A DNA stretch of 64,000 nucleotides, taken from NCBI RefSeq assembly GCF_025370105.1, contig NZ_JANQBK010000001.1, positions 705,056 to 769,055 on the forward strand, written 5' to 3'. Below, piece by piece: positions 17,813-28,515 of the stretch; within the stretch, counting starts at the first letter, position 1; each line of letters begins with the position of its first letter. Both the position numbers and the translations under genes were made by a program. This DNA comes from Sphingomonas hylomeconis (GTDB lineage Bacteria; Pseudomonadota; Alphaproteobacteria; Sphingomonadales; Sphingomonadaceae). The notes below the pieces were generated by a model. That model saw only the letters and a program-made list of their open reading frames with translations, did not search any database and was not told the origin of the DNA.

Positions 17813-19885
17813 ATGCCTGCAATGCTCGATCGTGCCGGATTGTCCGTGGCCGAACCGCTGGTGCGTTTCGTCGAGGAGGCGGTGCTGCCCGGCCTGACGA
17901 TCGATGCGGCCGCCTGGTGGCAGGGGGCGGCGGAGATCTTTGCGCGGTTCACGCCGGAAAATGCCGCGCTGCTGGCGGTTCGCGACGAACTCCAGGCCAA
18001 GATCGACGCGCGCTACCAGGCGGGCGAGGGGGTCGATGAGGCCTATCTGCGCGAGATCGGCTATCTGGTGCCCGAGCCCGCGCCGTTCACGATCGGCACG
18101 AATAACGTGGATGCGGAAGTCGCGACAATGGCCGGTCCGCAACTGGTCGTGCCGATCCTCAACGCGCGCTTCCTGCTCAACGCCGCCAATGCGCGCTGGG
18201 GGAGCCTGTACGACGCTTATTATGGCACCGATGCGCTGCCGGGGACCGCGGTGCCGGGCGGCTATGATCCGGTGCGCGGCGCCCAGGTGGTCGCGGCGGC
18301 CAAGGCGTTTCTCGATACCGCCGTGCCGCTGGCACAGGGCTCCTGGACCGAATTGCGCGACGCTCAGCCCGAATTGGCCAACCCTGCGCAGTTGATCGCA
18401 CGCAAGGGTGCGTCATGGCTGTTCGAACATCACGGTCTTCACATCGTAGTGGTGGTCGATCGCACCCATCCGATCGGACGGGACGATGCATCGGGGATCG
18501 CCGACGTCATCCTGGAATCGGCACTGACGACGATCTGCGACCTCGAGGATTCGATCGCCGCGGTCGATGCCGAGGACAAGGTCGCGGCCTATGCCAATTG
18601 GCTCGGGCTGATGACCGGAGAACTCGAGGAGGTGTTCGAGAAGGGCGGCAAGACGATCACGCGCCGGCTCAATCCCGATCGCAGCTATGATGACGGCACG
18701 ACGTTGCCGGGGCGCAGCCTGTTATTCGTCCGCAATGTCGGCCATTTGATGACCACGCCTGCAGTGCGGCTCGCCGATGGCCGCGATGCGCCCGAGGGCA
18801 TTCTCGACGCGATCGTCACCAGCACGATCGCGCTCTACGACCTGCGCAAGCTGGGGAAGTTCCAGAACAGCCGCGCCGGCTCGGTCTATATCGTCAAGCC
18901 GAAGATGCACGGCCCCGCCGAATGCGCCTTCACCGACGCGCTGTTCGACGCGGTCGAGGATCTGATCGGGGTCGAGCGGCACACGATCAAGGTCGGGGTG
19001 ATGGACGAGGAGCGCCGCACCTCGGCCAATCTCGCCGCCTGCATCTTCGCGGTGAAGGACCGCATCGCCTTCATCAACACCGGCTTCCTCGATCGCACCG
19101 GCGACGAGATGCACACCGCGATGCGCGCCGGGCCGATGATCCCCAAGGCGGAGATGAAGGCGAGCGACTGGATCAAGGCCTATGAGGATCGCAATGTGCG
19201 GATCGGGCTGGCGGCGGGCCTGTCGGGCAAGGCGCAGATCGGCAAGGGCATGTGGGCTGCGCCCGACCGGATGGCCGATATGATGGACCAGAAGATCGCG
19301 CATCCGATGTCGGGCGCGAACACGGCCTGGGTGCCGTCGCCGACCGCGGCGACGCTGCACGCGATGCACTATCACCAGGTCGACGTGTTCGCGCGGCAGA
19401 AGGAGATCGCTGCGGAAGCGGTGCCGGGGCTGGATCGGTTGCTCGCCGTGCCGGTGGCGGGCGGGCGCAACTGGACGGCGGAGGAAGTGCGCGCCGAGCT
19501 CGACAACAATGCGCAGGGGATACTGGGCTATGTCGTGCGCTGGATCGATCAGGGGGTGGGATGTTCAAAGGTGCCGGATATCCATGACATCGGGCTGATG
19601 GAGGATCGCGCGACGCTCCGCATCTCGTCGCAGCATATGGCCAATTGGCTGCTGCACGGGGTGGCGACCGCGGCCGATATCGATGCTGCGTTCGAACGGA
19701 TGGCAGCCAAGGTCGACGCCCAGAATGCCGGCGATGCCCTGTATCGCCCGATGGCGGGTCATGCCGAAACGAGCCTGGCCTATCAGGCGGCACGCGCGCT
19801 GGTGTTCGAGGGCGTGCGCCAGCCGAGCGGTTATACCGAGCCGTTGCTGCATGCCTATCGGCTGCGCGTAAAGGCGGCGGCGTAA
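17813..19885 (+). CDS. glcB: Malate synthase G
   Basis: Glyoxylate-cycle enzyme that condenses glyoxylate with acetyl-CoA to malate. 690 aa, in the large monomeric G-type size range. Typical blocks: [19 protein letters not shown] (Mg/glyoxylate site), [48 protein letters not shown] and [20 protein letters not shown]. The ATG at 17813 has a strong AAGGAGA site 7 nt upstream. With acnA at the window's left it points to growth on acetate or fatty acids. A hairpin follows the stop. Confidence 0.97.
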   Translation: MPAMLDRAGLSVAEPLVRFVEEAVLPGLTIDAAAWWQGAAEIFARFTPENAALLAVRDELQAKIDARYQAGEGVDEAYLREIGYLVPEPAPFTIGTNNVDAEVATMAGPQLVVPILNARFLLNAANARWGSLYDAYYGTDALPGTAVPGGYDPVRGAQVVAAAKAFLDTAVPLAQGSWTELRDAQPELANPAQLIARKGASWLFEHHGLHIVVVVDRTHPIGRDDASGIADVILESALTTICDLEDSIAAVDAEDKVAAYANWLGLMTGELEEVFEKGGKTITRRLNPDRSYDDGTTLPGRSLLFVRNVGHLMTTPAVRLADGRDAPEGILDAIVTSTIALYDLRKLGKFQNSRAGSVYIVKPKMHGPAECAFTDALFDAVEDLIGVERHTIKVGVMDEERRTSANLAACIFAVKDRIAFINTGFLDRTGDEMHTAMRAGPMIPKAEMKASDWIKAYEDRNVRIGLAAGLSGKAQIGKGMWAAPDRMADMMDQKIAHPMSGANTAWVPSPTAATLHAMHYHQVDVFARQKEIAAEAVPGLDRLLAVPVAGGRNWTAEEVRAELDNNAQGILGYVVRWIDQGVGCSKVPDIHDIGLMEDRATLRISSQHMANWLLHGVATAADIDAAFERMAAKVDAQNAGDALYRPMAGHAETSLAYQAARALVFEGVRQPSGYTEPLLHAYRLRVKAAA

Positions 19886-19890
19886 CCGGT

Positions 19891-19936
19891 TTTTCCGCGT
19901 GCGTCCCTGGCCGTTGCCGTGGAAACACGCGGAAAA
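19891..19936 (+). terminator. Inverted repeat after glcB (possible terminator)
   Basis: TTTTCCGCGTG and CACGCGGAAAA form an 11-bp perfect stem around a 24-nt loop, starting 6 nt after the glcB stop. It lacks a clean T-run after the stem, so it may be an mRNA 3' stabiliser rather than an intrinsic terminator. Confidence 0.5.
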
Positions 19937-20048
19937 GCGCGGATGGCGTTGAGCCAGCGCGGTAAAGCCGCTAGGAACCAAGCCGATTCCCGTGCGTTAG
20001 GCGCGGGAGGTGGGGATTAGACGGTGCCAGCCGCGCCCCTAAGGGGAA

Positions 20049-22178
20049 GTGTGCGTTTTGACTGGTCTGTGGCTTACGTCGAGTTGGGTAGCATTGGCTT
20101 TGGCGGGCGCGACGCCCGTGCAGCAGGCGCCAGCCCCTGAAACCGTCCAGGCTCAGCCGGTCGATCCTGATCAGAATCAGCCGATCGTTTCCGACCCCGA
20201 ATTCGATGCCGCGCTCCCCGCTTTGTCCGACGACATCAACGCGCCGCTCGAAGCCATGCCGGCGACGATCCCGCCCGTCGCGACCGTGCCGCCAACGCCG
20301 GCGGATGCGGTCTCGCCCGACGGGCAGACGCTGACGCCGGTCGCGCAGGCCGAGCCAGATCTCGTCGCGCCGCTGCCGACGCTCGGATCCTACGATACCA
20401 CGCCGCCGGTCGAGCTGGCCGATACCGACGACGAAAAGACCGTCGTGATCCGCTACGACACCGAGGTGCGCGGGCTGGATGAAATCGAGGCGACCGCGCA
20501 GTTCAACGGCCTGTCGGCGCTCAAGGAAGGCGACGGCAAGGCGGCCAATTCGGCGATGATCGCCGCGCGCGGCCGCGAGGACGAGGCGCTGGCGGTCCGG
20601 CTGATGAAGTCGAGGGGCTATTATGACGGCACCGCGATCTCGACGATCGAGCAGCCGCCGGCCGCCGACAAGAATGGCCGGATTAAGGCGATCGTCAGCG
20701 CGACGCCGGGCAAGGTCTACACCTTGTCCTCGGTGAACATCGTGGCGGGCGCGGTGACGCCGCCCGATCTGCTGCGCCGTGAATTGCCGCTGGTGGTGGG
20801 CGACAAGATCGAGGCCGATCGCGTGCAGGGGGCGGAAGCCAATCTCGCGCTGAAGCTGCCGCAACAGGGCTATCCTTTCATCACGCTCGGCCAGCGCGAC
20901 ATCCTGCTCGACGACGCCAAATGGACCGGCGATTATACGCTGCCGGTCGATCCCGGCCCGCGCTCGTCGTTCGGCAGCTATTCGACCGAAGGCAAGCTGG
21001 CGTTCGATGCCGAGCATGTCGGCGTGCTCGCGCGCTTCAAGCAGGGCGAACTGTACGACAATCGCAAGGTCGACGACCTGCGCCAGGCGCTGGTCGCGAC
21101 GGGGCTGTTTTCGACCGTCTCGGTCGAGCCGGTGCGCACCGGCACGCCGGGGCCGGACGGCACCGAGCAGGTCAACCTGCTCGTGCGGCAGGAGGCCGGG
21201 CCGCCGCGCTCGCTCGCCGGCAGCGCGGGCTACAGCACGGGGCAGGGCTTCACGCTCGAGGGCTCGTTCACGCATCGCAACGTGTTCCGCCCGGAAGGCG
21301 CGCTGATCGGCACGATCATCGCCGGCACGCAGGAGCAGGGCGCGAGCGGCACGTTCCGCCGATCGAATGCGGGCAAGCGCGACCGCACGGTGACGCTGAC
21401 CGCGTCCGCCAACCATTCGAGCTATGATGCGTTCGACGCCTTCACCGGCACGCTGTCGGGCCGGATCAGCTATGATTCGACGCCGATCTGGCAGAAGAAG
21501 TTCACCTATGCCTTCGGCTTCGAGCTGACCGGCACCAACGAGAGCGTGTACGATTTCACCACGCAGCAGCGCGAGCGCCGCACCTACGGCATCTTCGCGC
21601 TGCCGGGGCAGGTGCTGTTCGACCGGTCCGACAGTCTGCTCAACCCAACCAAGGGCTATCGCCTCAAGCTGAGCCTGAGCCCCGAGACGTCGGTCAGCGG
21701 CGGGGTCAAGCCCTATGCGCGCGTGCTGGTCGAAGGCAGCATCTATCAACCGGTGACGGACAGCATCGTGCTTGCCGGGCGAATCCGCGCGGGTACGATC
21801 CCCGGCATCGATCGTGACGATCTGGCGCCGTCGCGGCGCTATTATGGCGGCGGCGGCGGATCGGTGCGCGGCTATGGCTATCAGCGCCTCGGGCCATTCG
21901 ATCCCAATGGCGATCCGGTCGGCGGACGCAGCATCAACGAATTCTCGCTCGAGGCGCGCTATCGCTTCGGCGATTACGGCATCGTGCCGTTCATCGATGG
22001 CGGCAACGCCTATGAAGGCGTGATGCCCAAGGGCCAGAACCTGCGCTACGGCGCCGGGATCGGCGGTCGCTTCTATACCAATTTCGGGCCGATGCGCGTC
22101 GATGTCGCGACGCCGCTCAACCCCCGTGAGGGCGACGGCAAGGTCGCGCTCTATATCTCGATCGGGCAAGCATTCTAA
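20049..22178 (+). CDS. tamA: TamA-type outer-membrane assembly protein (BamA/Omp85 family)
   Basis: 709 aa. A signal-like hydrophobic N-terminus (residues 5-22) is followed by a proline-rich linker (about 23-130), POTRA-type domains (about 135-370) and a C-terminal 16-strand beta barrel (about 390-709). The barrel has the family's GGGGSVRGYGYQ segment and ends in Phe, the outer-membrane sorting signal. It works with TamB in inserting or supplying lipids and proteins to the outer membrane. Start GTG 20049 is uncertain, and a TTG 9 nt later has better spacing to AAGGGG. The stop overlaps the tamB start by one base. Confidence 0.92.
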   Translation: MCVLTGLWLTSSWVALALAGATPVQQAPAPETVQAQPVDPDQNQPIVSDPEFDAALPALSDDINAPLEAMPATIPPVATVPPTPADAVSPDGQTLTPVAQAEPDLVAPLPTLGSYDTTPPVELADTDDEKTVVIRYDTEVRGLDEIEATAQFNGLSALKEGDGKAANSAMIAARGREDEALAVRLMKSRGYYDGTAISTIEQPPAADKNGRIKAIVSATPGKVYTLSSVNIVAGAVTPPDLLRRELPLVVGDKIEADRVQGAEANLALKLPQQGYPFITLGQRDILLDDAKWTGDYTLPVDPGPRSSFGSYSTEGKLAFDAEHVGVLARFKQGELYDNRKVDDLRQALVATGLFSTVSVEPVRTGTPGPDGTEQVNLLVRQEAGPPRSLAGSAGYSTGQGFTLEGSFTHRNVFRPEGALIGTIIAGTQEQGASGTFRRSNAGKRDRTVTLTASANHSSYDAFDAFTGTLSGRISYDSTPIWQKKFTYAFGFELTGTNESVYDFTTQQRERRTYGIFALPGQVLFDRSDSLLNPTKGYRLKLSLSPETSVSGGVKPYARVLVEGSIYQPVTDSIVLAGRIRAGTIPGIDRDDLAPSRRYYGGGGGSVRGYGYQRLGPFDPNGDPVGGRSINEFSLEARYRFGDYGIVPFIDGGNAYEGVMPKGQNLRYGAGIGGRFYTNFGPMRVDVATPLNPREGDGKVALYISIGQAF

Positions 22179-25100
22179 TGGCCGACGAGGCAGAAGTAGC
22201 GACCGAAACCGTCGTCGTCGCCAAGCGGCCGTTGTGGCAGCGCATCCTGAAATGGCTCGGCATCGCGGTGCTGAGCCTGGTCGTGCTGATTGCCCTGCTG
22301 TTCTTCGGCGTGGATACCGGCCCGGGGCGGCGGATCATCGCCAATTATATCGGCGGCTACAACACGGCGTCAGGGCTCAACATCAAGGTCGGGCGGATCG
22401 ACGGATCGATCTACGGCAAGATGGTGCTGAGCGACGTGCGGGTCAGCGACCCCAAGGGCGTGTTCCTGACCTCGCCGCGGCTCGACGTCGACTGGCGGCC
22501 GTTCGCCTTCGCCAACAACCATGTCGACGTGAAGTCGGCCGGGGCCAAGCTGATCACGCTGGCGCGCTCGCCCGAACTCAAGGAAACGCCGAGCGATCCC
22601 AACGCGCCGCTGCTGCCCGATCTTGATATCGATATCGGCCGGCTGACGGTCGACCGCTTCGTCATGGCCAAGGCGGTATCGGGCGCGCCGCACATCCTGC
22701 GCTTCGACAGCGCGGTGCATATCGCCGATGCGCGCGCCCAGATCTCCGCCAATGCGCTGGCGCTGACCGGCCCCGGCATCGCCGGTGGCGATCGGCTGGT
22801 GTTGAAGCTCGATGCGGTACCCGACCAGAACCGGCTCGATGTCGATGCACGGCTGACCGCGCCGGCGAACGGCGTCGTCTCGGCCATGGCGGGGCTCAAG
22901 CAGCCGCTCGAAGCCACGGTTACGGGCAACGGCACGTGGAAGGCGTGGACCGGCAAGGCGATCGCCACTTTGGGCAGCAAGTCGCTCGCCGACCTGAACC
23001 TCGCGGCAAATGATGGCGCGTTCAAGGTGCGCGGCAATGCGCATCCGGCGCTGTACGCCGATACGCCGGCCGAGGGCGTGGCGCAGGTCCGCGCCGGCCG
23101 TGCGCAGCAGCCCGACGCGACCAATCCGCTCGCGGCGATCACCGCGCCGCAGCTCGATCTGGCGATCGATGCGACCCTCGACGAGCGCAAGGTCAATACG
23201 CGCTTCCAGCTCAAGTCCGACGCGCTGGCGGTGGCGGGACAGGGGCTGATCGACATGGCGGCGAGCCGGTTCGGCAATCTCAAGGTCGATGCGCGGCTGC
23301 TGACACCGGGCGCGATCCTGCCCAATCTGAACGGCCGCGACGTCGCGGCGAGCGTCGTGCTCGACGGCGCGTTCGCGACGCCGACGGTCAATTACGTGAT
23401 CAAGGCGGCAAGCATCGGCTTCGGCGAAACGCGCGTCGACGATGTCTATGCCTCGGGGCTGGCCAAGGTCGATGCCGACCATATCCTGGTGCCGATCGCG
23501 GCGCGCGCGCGGCGCATCGCCGGGCTGAACGCGGCGGCGGGCGATCTGCTCGACAATGTCACGATCAACGGCGATCTGGCGATCTCCGGCGTCAACATCC
23601 TGTCGGACAATCTCAAGATCCGCTCGCGCCGCATCAATGCGACCGCGATCATCGCCGCCAACATGCAGACCGGGCGCTATACCGGCGCGCTCAACGGCAC
23701 GGTCAACGGCTACCGGCTGGAAAGCATCGGCATCCTCAACATCACCACCAATGCCAAATTGGTGACGGTGCCGAGCGGCGGGTTCGGCATCACCGGGCGG
23801 GTGGTGGCCAAGACCTCGCAGATCTTCAATTCGGGCATTCGCGATTTCCTCGGCGGCAATGCCGTGGTGCGCACCGATATCGGCTATGATCCGAGCGGCG
23901 TGATCACGTTCCGCAATCTGCGGATGAACGCGCCACAGTTCCGCATCACCGGCGGCTCGGGCCGCTACGATCCGAGCGGCGCATTGCTGGTCAATGCCGA
24001 TGCCTATTCCACTGCTTACGGCCCGCTCACCGCGCGCGTGACGGGCAGCGCGACCGCGCCGGTCGTGCTGCTGCGCGCGCCGCGGCCGGGCGTCGGCGTC
24101 GGGCTGGTCAATCTCGAAGCGCGGGTGCGCGGCAACGGCACGTCCTATGCGATCGTCGCGACCGGCGGGACCAATTACGGGCCCTTCTCGGCCGATGTGG
24201 TGGTCAAGCCGAGCCCGGTGCTCGCGGTGGACATCCGCACCGCCAGGTTCGCCGGGGTCAATTTCTCCGGCCGCGTGCAGCAGGTGCCGGCCGGGCCGTT
24301 TGCCGGCCGCATCCAGTTCGCCGGCTCGGGCATCACCGGCGCGGCCAATCTCGGCGCGCAGGGCAAGTATCAGCGCGCCGATATCGCCGCGCGGGCCTAT
24401 GCCGCCAAGATCCCCGGACAGGCCGACTTCACGATCGGTCGCGCGATCATCGCCGCCAATATCGTGCTGTACGATCAGCCGCAGGTGCGCGCCGACGTGC
24501 AGATCGCCGATCTGCGCTACGGCCCGACCGTGCTGTCCTCGGCGCGGGCGAAGATCAACTATGCCGGCGGCACCGGCACCGCGCAGGCGGTGGCGACGGG
24601 TTCCAACGGCGTGCCGTTCAACATCGCGCTCAACGCGCGGCTCAGCCCGAAATTGTGGCTGGCGGCGATCCAAGGACGTGCCAACGGCATCGGCTTCCGC
24701 ACCGCCTCGCCGGCACGGATCCAGCTCGAAGGCGCCGGCTATCGCCTGCTGCCGACGCGGCTCGATTTCGACAAGGGTTCGGCGCGCCTGGCCGGCACCT
24801 ATGGCCGCGGCACCACCGCGCAGGTCCGGCTCGATCGGCTCGATCTGTCGGTCGCCAATGCTTTGATCCCCAACCTCGGGCTCGGTGGCACGGCGACGGG
24901 CAGCCTCGATTTCACCCAGGCCAACGCTTCGGCCTTCCCGGTGGCGGACGCGCGGATGACGGTGACCAACTTCACCCGATCGAGCCTTTCGGCCGTGTCC
25001 GAGCCGGTCAATATCGTCTTCGCCGGCAAGCTGGCGCAGAGCGGCGGCGATGCCCGCGCGCTGGTCAAGCGCGGCACGAACACGGTCGGGCGGATGGTCG

Positions 25101-26449
25101 CGACGCTGCAGCCGATTGGCGGCGGCGGATCGTGGAGCGAGCGTCTGCTCGCCGCGCCGCTCTCGGGCGGCATCCGGTATAACGGCCCGGCCGGCGTGCT
25201 GTTCAGCCTGGCGGCGCAACCCGACCAGCAACTGACCGGCGGGATCGCCATCGCGGCCGATTTCGGCGGGCGGCTGCAGGCCCCGACGCTCAACGGCGTG
25301 ATCCGCGCCGACAAGCTGGCCTATGAGAACGAGACTTATGGCACGCGGCTGTCGAACATGCGGATCGCCGGGCGGTTCAATAATTCGCGGCTCGAGATCA
25401 CCCAGTTGCAGGCGCGCGCCGGCGAGGGCAGCGTGCAGGCGCAGGGCTCGGTCGGCTTTGCGGCGGACGAGGGCTTCCCGATCGACATCCGTGCCACGCT
25501 GAACAATGCGCGGCTGGCCAAGAGCGATGCCTTGGGCGCGACCGCCAGCGGCACGATCGCGATCACCAACAGCAAGGCGAATGGCGGGCTGATCAAGGGC
25601 GATATCGATCTGCCCGAGGCGCGCTACGAAATCATCCGCCAGGGTCAGGCAGAAGTCGCCGAGCTCACCGGGGTGCGGCGCAAGAGCGATCTGGTGACGC
25701 GGCCGACCGATCGGCCGGCGGTGGCGTCGGCCGGGCTGTTCAAGCTCGACCTGCGGGTGCGCGCGGACAACAAATTGTTCGTCTCGGGCATGGGGCTCGA
25801 ATCCGAATGGGAGATGGACCTGCGCGTCGGCGGCACCTCGACCGCGCCGAAGGTGGTCGGGCGCGTCCAGATCGTGCGCGGTACCTACAGCTTCTCGGGC
25901 AAGCGCTTCGAGATCACCAAGGGCGACGTCCGCTTCAACGGTGGCCTGCTGTCCGACCCCGAGATCGCGATTACGGCAAGCACGACGACCAACGGCATCA
26001 CGGTGAACATCAACGTCACCGGGACCGGGCAGAACCCGCAGATTGCGTTCAGCTCGACACCGTCGCTGCCGCAGGACGAGGTGCTCAGCCGCCTGTTGTT
26101 CGGCTCGTCGGTGACCAACCTGTCGGCGACCGAGGCATTGCAGCTCGCGTCCGCGCTCAATTCGTTGCGCGGGTCGGGCGGCGGGCTCAATCCGCTGGGC
26201 AAGCTGCGTGGCGCGACCGGGATCGATCGCCTGCGCATCCTGGGCGCGGACGAGGCGAGCGGGCGCGGGACGGCGCTCGCGGCGGGCAAATATCTGACCG
26301 ACGACATCTATATCGAGATCATCACCGACTCGCGCGGCTTCGCGGCCACGCAGCTGCAGATCGCGCTGACCAAAAGCATCAGCATCCTGTCGCAGGCCGG
26401 GTCGTTCGGCGGATCCAATGTCAGCGTGAAATACTCGAAGGACTTCTGA
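22178..26449 (+). CDS. tamB: Translocation and assembly module protein TamB
   Basis: 1423 aa AsmA/TamB-type protein. One N-terminal membrane anchor (about residues 20-45, ILKWLGIAVLSLVVLIALLF) precedes a very long repetitive beta-rich periplasmic region and the C-terminal DUF490 domain, with the hallmarks GTYSFSGKRFEITKGDVRFNG and TPSLPQDEVLSRLLFG. It spans the periplasm as a lipid-conducting or assembly partner of TamA. The start overlaps the tamA stop (TAATG), which fits a coupled tamAB operon. Confidence 0.95.
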   Translation: MADEAEVATETVVVAKRPLWQRILKWLGIAVLSLVVLIALLFFGVDTGPGRRIIANYIGGYNTASGLNIKVGRIDGSIYGKMVLSDVRVSDPKGVFLTSPRLDVDWRPFAFANNHVDVKSAGAKLITLARSPELKETPSDPNAPLLPDLDIDIGRLTVDRFVMAKAVSGAPHILRFDSAVHIADARAQISANALALTGPGIAGGDRLVLKLDAVPDQNRLDVDARLTAPANGVVSAMAGLKQPLEATVTGNGTWKAWTGKAIATLGSKSLADLNLAANDGAFKVRGNAHPALYADTPAEGVAQVRAGRAQQPDATNPLAAITAPQLDLAIDATLDERKVNTRFQLKSDALAVAGQGLIDMAASRFGNLKVDARLLTPGAILPNLNGRDVAASVVLDGAFATPTVNYVIKAASIGFGETRVDDVYASGLAKVDADHILVPIAARARRIAGLNAAAGDLLDNVTINGDLAISGVNILSDNLKIRSRRINATAIIAANMQTGRYTGALNGTVNGYRLESIGILNITTNAKLVTVPSGGFGITGRVVAKTSQIFNSGIRDFLGGNAVVRTDIGYDPSGVITFRNLRMNAPQFRITGGSGRYDPSGALLVNADAYSTAYGPLTARVTGSATAPVVLLRAPRPGVGVGLVNLEARVRGNGTSYAIVATGGTNYGPFSADVVVKPSPVLAVDIRTARFAGVNFSGRVQQVPAGPFAGRIQFAGSGITGAANLGAQGKYQRADIAARAYAAKIPGQADFTIGRAIIAANIVLYDQPQVRADVQIADLRYGPTVLSSARAKINYAGGTGTAQAVATGSNGVPFNIALNARLSPKLWLAAIQGRANGIGFRTASPARIQLEGAGYRLLPTRLDFDKGSARLAGTYGRGTTAQVRLDRLDLSVANALIPNLGLGGTATGSLDFTQANASAFPVADARMTVTNFTRSSLSAVSEPVNIVFAGKLAQSGGDARALVKRGTNTVGRMVATLQPIGGGGSWSERLLAAPLSGGIRYNGPAGVLFSLAAQPDQQLTGGIAIAADFGGRLQAPTLNGVIRADKLAYENETYGTRLSNMRIAGRFNNSRLEITQLQARAGEGSVQAQGSVGFAADEGFPIDIRATLNNARLAKSDALGATASGTIAITNSKANGGLIKGDIDLPEARYEIIRQGQAEVAELTGVRRKSDLVTRPTDRPAVASAGLFKLDLRVRADNKLFVSGMGLESEWEMDLRVGGTSTAPKVVGRVQIVRGTYSFSGKRFEITKGDVRFNGGLLSDPEIAITASTTTNGITVNINVTGTGQNPQIAFSSTPSLPQDEVLSRLLFGSSVTNLSATEALQLASALNSLRGSGGGLNPLGKLRGATGIDRLRILGADEASGRGTALAAGKYLTDDIYIEIITDSRGFAATQLQIALTKSISILSQAGSFGGSNVSVKYSKDF

Positions 26450-26582
26450 CGCCCCCGATCGTCCGCCGCGACCGCTCAGTCAGGGGGCGGTCGCGGCCGG
26501 CGGGGTAGGACGAAATGCTGACGTGAAAACAAGTCCTTTTCTGCAACCGATAGATATCCTATCGTCCCTGCAGGAGAGACAA

Positions 26583-28070
26583 ATGTCGCTAGAACATTTC
26601 GATGTCGTGGTGGTTGGCGCGGGGATATCCGGCATTGGCGCGGGCTATCACCTGCAGACGCTGTGCCCCGATCGCAGCTATGTGATTCTCGAGGGGCGCG
26701 CGCAGCTCGGCGGGACTTGGGACCTGTTTCGCTATCCCGGCATCCGCTCCGATTCGGACATGTATACGCTTGGCTATTCGTTCAAGCCGTGGACCGCCGC
26801 CAAGGCGATTGCCGATGGCCCGTCAATTCTCGGCTATCTGCAGGAGACGGCGCAGGAAAACGGCATCGATCGCCACATCCGCTATTCGCAGCATGTTAAG
26901 ACGGCCACCTGGTCGACCGCGGACGCGCGTTGGACGGTAGGCGTGGAGGGGCCCGACGGGCCGGTTTCCTATACCTGCAACTTCCTTTTCATGTGCTCGG
27001 GCTATTACAATTACGCCCAGGGCCACACGCCCGATTTCCCGGGCGCGGAGAGTTTCGCCGGGCGGATCGTCCATCCCCAGCACTGGCCAAGCGATCTCGA
27101 TTATACCGGCAAGAACGTCGTCGTGATCGGCAGCGGCGCCACTGCGGTCACCCTGGTGCCGGAAATGGCCAGAAGCGCGGCGCACGTGACGATGCTGCAG
27201 CGCTCGCCGACCTATGTCGTGTCGCGCCCGAGCGAGGACGGGGTCGCCAACTGGCTGCGCGCCAAGCTGCCCGGCAAGATGGCCTATGGCATCACGCGGT
27301 GGAAGAACGTGCTGTTCAGCATGTTGTTCTTCAACATGGCGCGCAAACGGCCGGAAAAGGTCAAGGAGCGGTTGCTGGGCATGGTCCGCGAACATCTCGG
27401 GCCGGACTATGACGTCGCCACGCATTTCACGCCGCGCTACAATCCTTGGGATCAGCGGCTGTGCCTGGTGCCGGACGCCGATCTGTTCGATTCGATCAAA
27501 TCGGGCAAGTCGGAGGTGGTGACCGACCGGATCGCCACGTTCACACCGTCCGGCATCAAGCTTGAGAGCGGCCGTGAACTCGCGGCAGACGTGGTGGTCA
27601 CCGCGACGGGGCTGGAACTGCAGTTGCTGAGCGACGTGGCATTCAGCGTCGACGGTGCGCCGGTCGATTTGGCGCAGACGTTCAACTATAAGGGCATGAT
27701 GTATTCCGGCGTGCCCAACATGGCGTCGTCCTTCGGCTATACCAATGCCTCCTGGACGCTGAAGGCGGACCTCACCTCCGGCTATGTCTGCCGTCTGCTC
27801 AACACGATGAAGAAGCGCGGCCTGCGCCAAGCGACGCCGCGAATCGGCGGCGGGGCATTGGAGCCGGCGCCGTTTCTCGATTTCACCTCGGGTTATGTGA
27901 CGCGCGCGATGGAAAAGTTTCCCAAGCAGGGCGATCGCCATCCGTGGAAGCTTTACCAGAATTACGCCAAGGATCTGGTGACGCTGAAATACGGCTCGGT
28001 GGATGCGGAAATGGACTTTTCCAACCCGGCGCCGTCAACCGCGGCCGGGCGTACCAATGTCGACGCCTGA
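26583..28070 (+). CDS. Flavin-containing (EthA-like Baeyer-Villiger) monooxygenase
   Basis: 495 aa FAD/NADPH enzyme. The N-terminal FAD-binding GAGISGIGAGYHL is followed by GGTWDLFRYPGIRSDSDMYT, the EthA-type class mark. The fingerprint FAGRIVHPQHWPSD fits FxGxxxHxxxWP of Baeyer-Villiger enzymes, and the NADP-binding motif is VVIGSGATAVTLVPEM. It probably oxygenates ketones or sulphur/nitrogen groups; the substrate is unknown. The ATG at 26583 follows AGGAGAGAC. It is monocistronic. Confidence 0.93.
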   Translation: MSLEHFDVVVVGAGISGIGAGYHLQTLCPDRSYVILEGRAQLGGTWDLFRYPGIRSDSDMYTLGYSFKPWTAAKAIADGPSILGYLQETAQENGIDRHIRYSQHVKTATWSTADARWTVGVEGPDGPVSYTCNFLFMCSGYYNYAQGHTPDFPGAESFAGRIVHPQHWPSDLDYTGKNVVVIGSGATAVTLVPEMARSAAHVTMLQRSPTYVVSRPSEDGVANWLRAKLPGKMAYGITRWKNVLFSMLFFNMARKRPEKVKERLLGMVREHLGPDYDVATHFTPRYNPWDQRLCLVPDADLFDSIKSGKSEVVTDRIATFTPSGIKLESGRELAADVVVTATGLELQLLSDVAFSVDGAPVDLAQTFNYKGMMYSGVPNMASSFGYTNASWTLKADLTSGYVCRLLNTMKKRGLRQATPRIGGGALEPAPFLDFTSGYVTRAMEKFPKQGDRHPWKLYQNYAKDLVTLKYGSVDAEMDFSNPAPSTAAGRTNVDA

Positions 28071-28316
28071 TATCGGGCCGTCGTTCGCGGCAGCGATCAC
28101 AGTATCGTAAAGTAGCATTGGCTGAGCCGCGGCGCATATCGCGACGGGACGGAGATCTGTGCGCCAAATCGACCCGGCGGGTCGGGGTCGCAACTACAAC
28201 CGCTCTGGTGCCATTCGTCGGCGAAAATTAACGGTAACCGCGGTAGTCTTTCCGATCCCGGTGCTAAACGCTTCAATTACATGTGAATCAGCTCGGGACC
28301 GGATCGACGGCCTGGT

Positions 28317-28370
28317 TTACCAGGGGCGGACGTTGTCGCCATAAACAAGCGAAAGCAGGAACTTCAGCAT
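28317..28370 (-). CDS. Candidate 17-aa micro-protein
   Basis: An open frame encoding MLKFLLSLVYGDNVRPW begins at an ATG preceded at ideal spacing by AAGGGAG on the minus strand. The peptide has a hydrophobic first half and a polar YGDNVRPW tail. A palindrome (28389-28402) and a TTAA-N7-TTAA site lie just upstream, so it sits divergent from the EAL gene and shares its control region. It could be a leader peptide, a small membrane-binding peptide, or a chance frame. Confidence 0.4.
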   Translation of the reverse strand: MLKFLLSLVYGDNVRPW

Positions 28371-28388
28371 GGAGTTTCTCCCTTGATA

Positions 28389-28402
28389 CACTCAGTTGAG
28401 TG
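28389..28402. promoter_or_regulatory. Palindromic operator-like site
   Basis: CACTCAGTTGAGTG is a perfect 6+2+6 dyad in the 445-nt gap between the monooxygenase and EAL genes, about 20 nt upstream of the micro-ORF start on the minus strand. It has the size of a dimeric regulator's operator; the binding protein is unknown. Confidence 0.4.
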
Positions 28403-28412
28403 CGGGAAATAG

Positions 28413-28427
28413 TTAAGAGGTCCTTAA
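28413..28427. promoter_or_regulatory. CtrA-type binding site (TTAA-N7-TTAA)
   Basis: TTAA GAGGTCC TTAA matches the full alphaproteobacterial CtrA consensus exactly, about 90 nt upstream of the EAL gene. A second near-match with N8 spacing lies at 28477-28492. CtrA regulation of c-di-GMP and signalling genes is well established in this class; its use here is inferred. The rest of the gap (28071-28316) shows no gene. Confidence 0.55.
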
Positions 28428-28515
28428 CGATAAATCAACAGGATTTCCGGGCGTTGCGGGGATCCCTTAGTCGCGCTTAAGGGTTCCTTTAAGCCTGAGA
28501 CCTATCTCGTTGGGG

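Noticed and set aside
19971..22169. 732-codon minus-strand open frame
   Set aside because: Antisense shadow of tamA.
22370..25231. 953-codon minus-strand open frame
   Set aside because: Antisense shadow of tamB.
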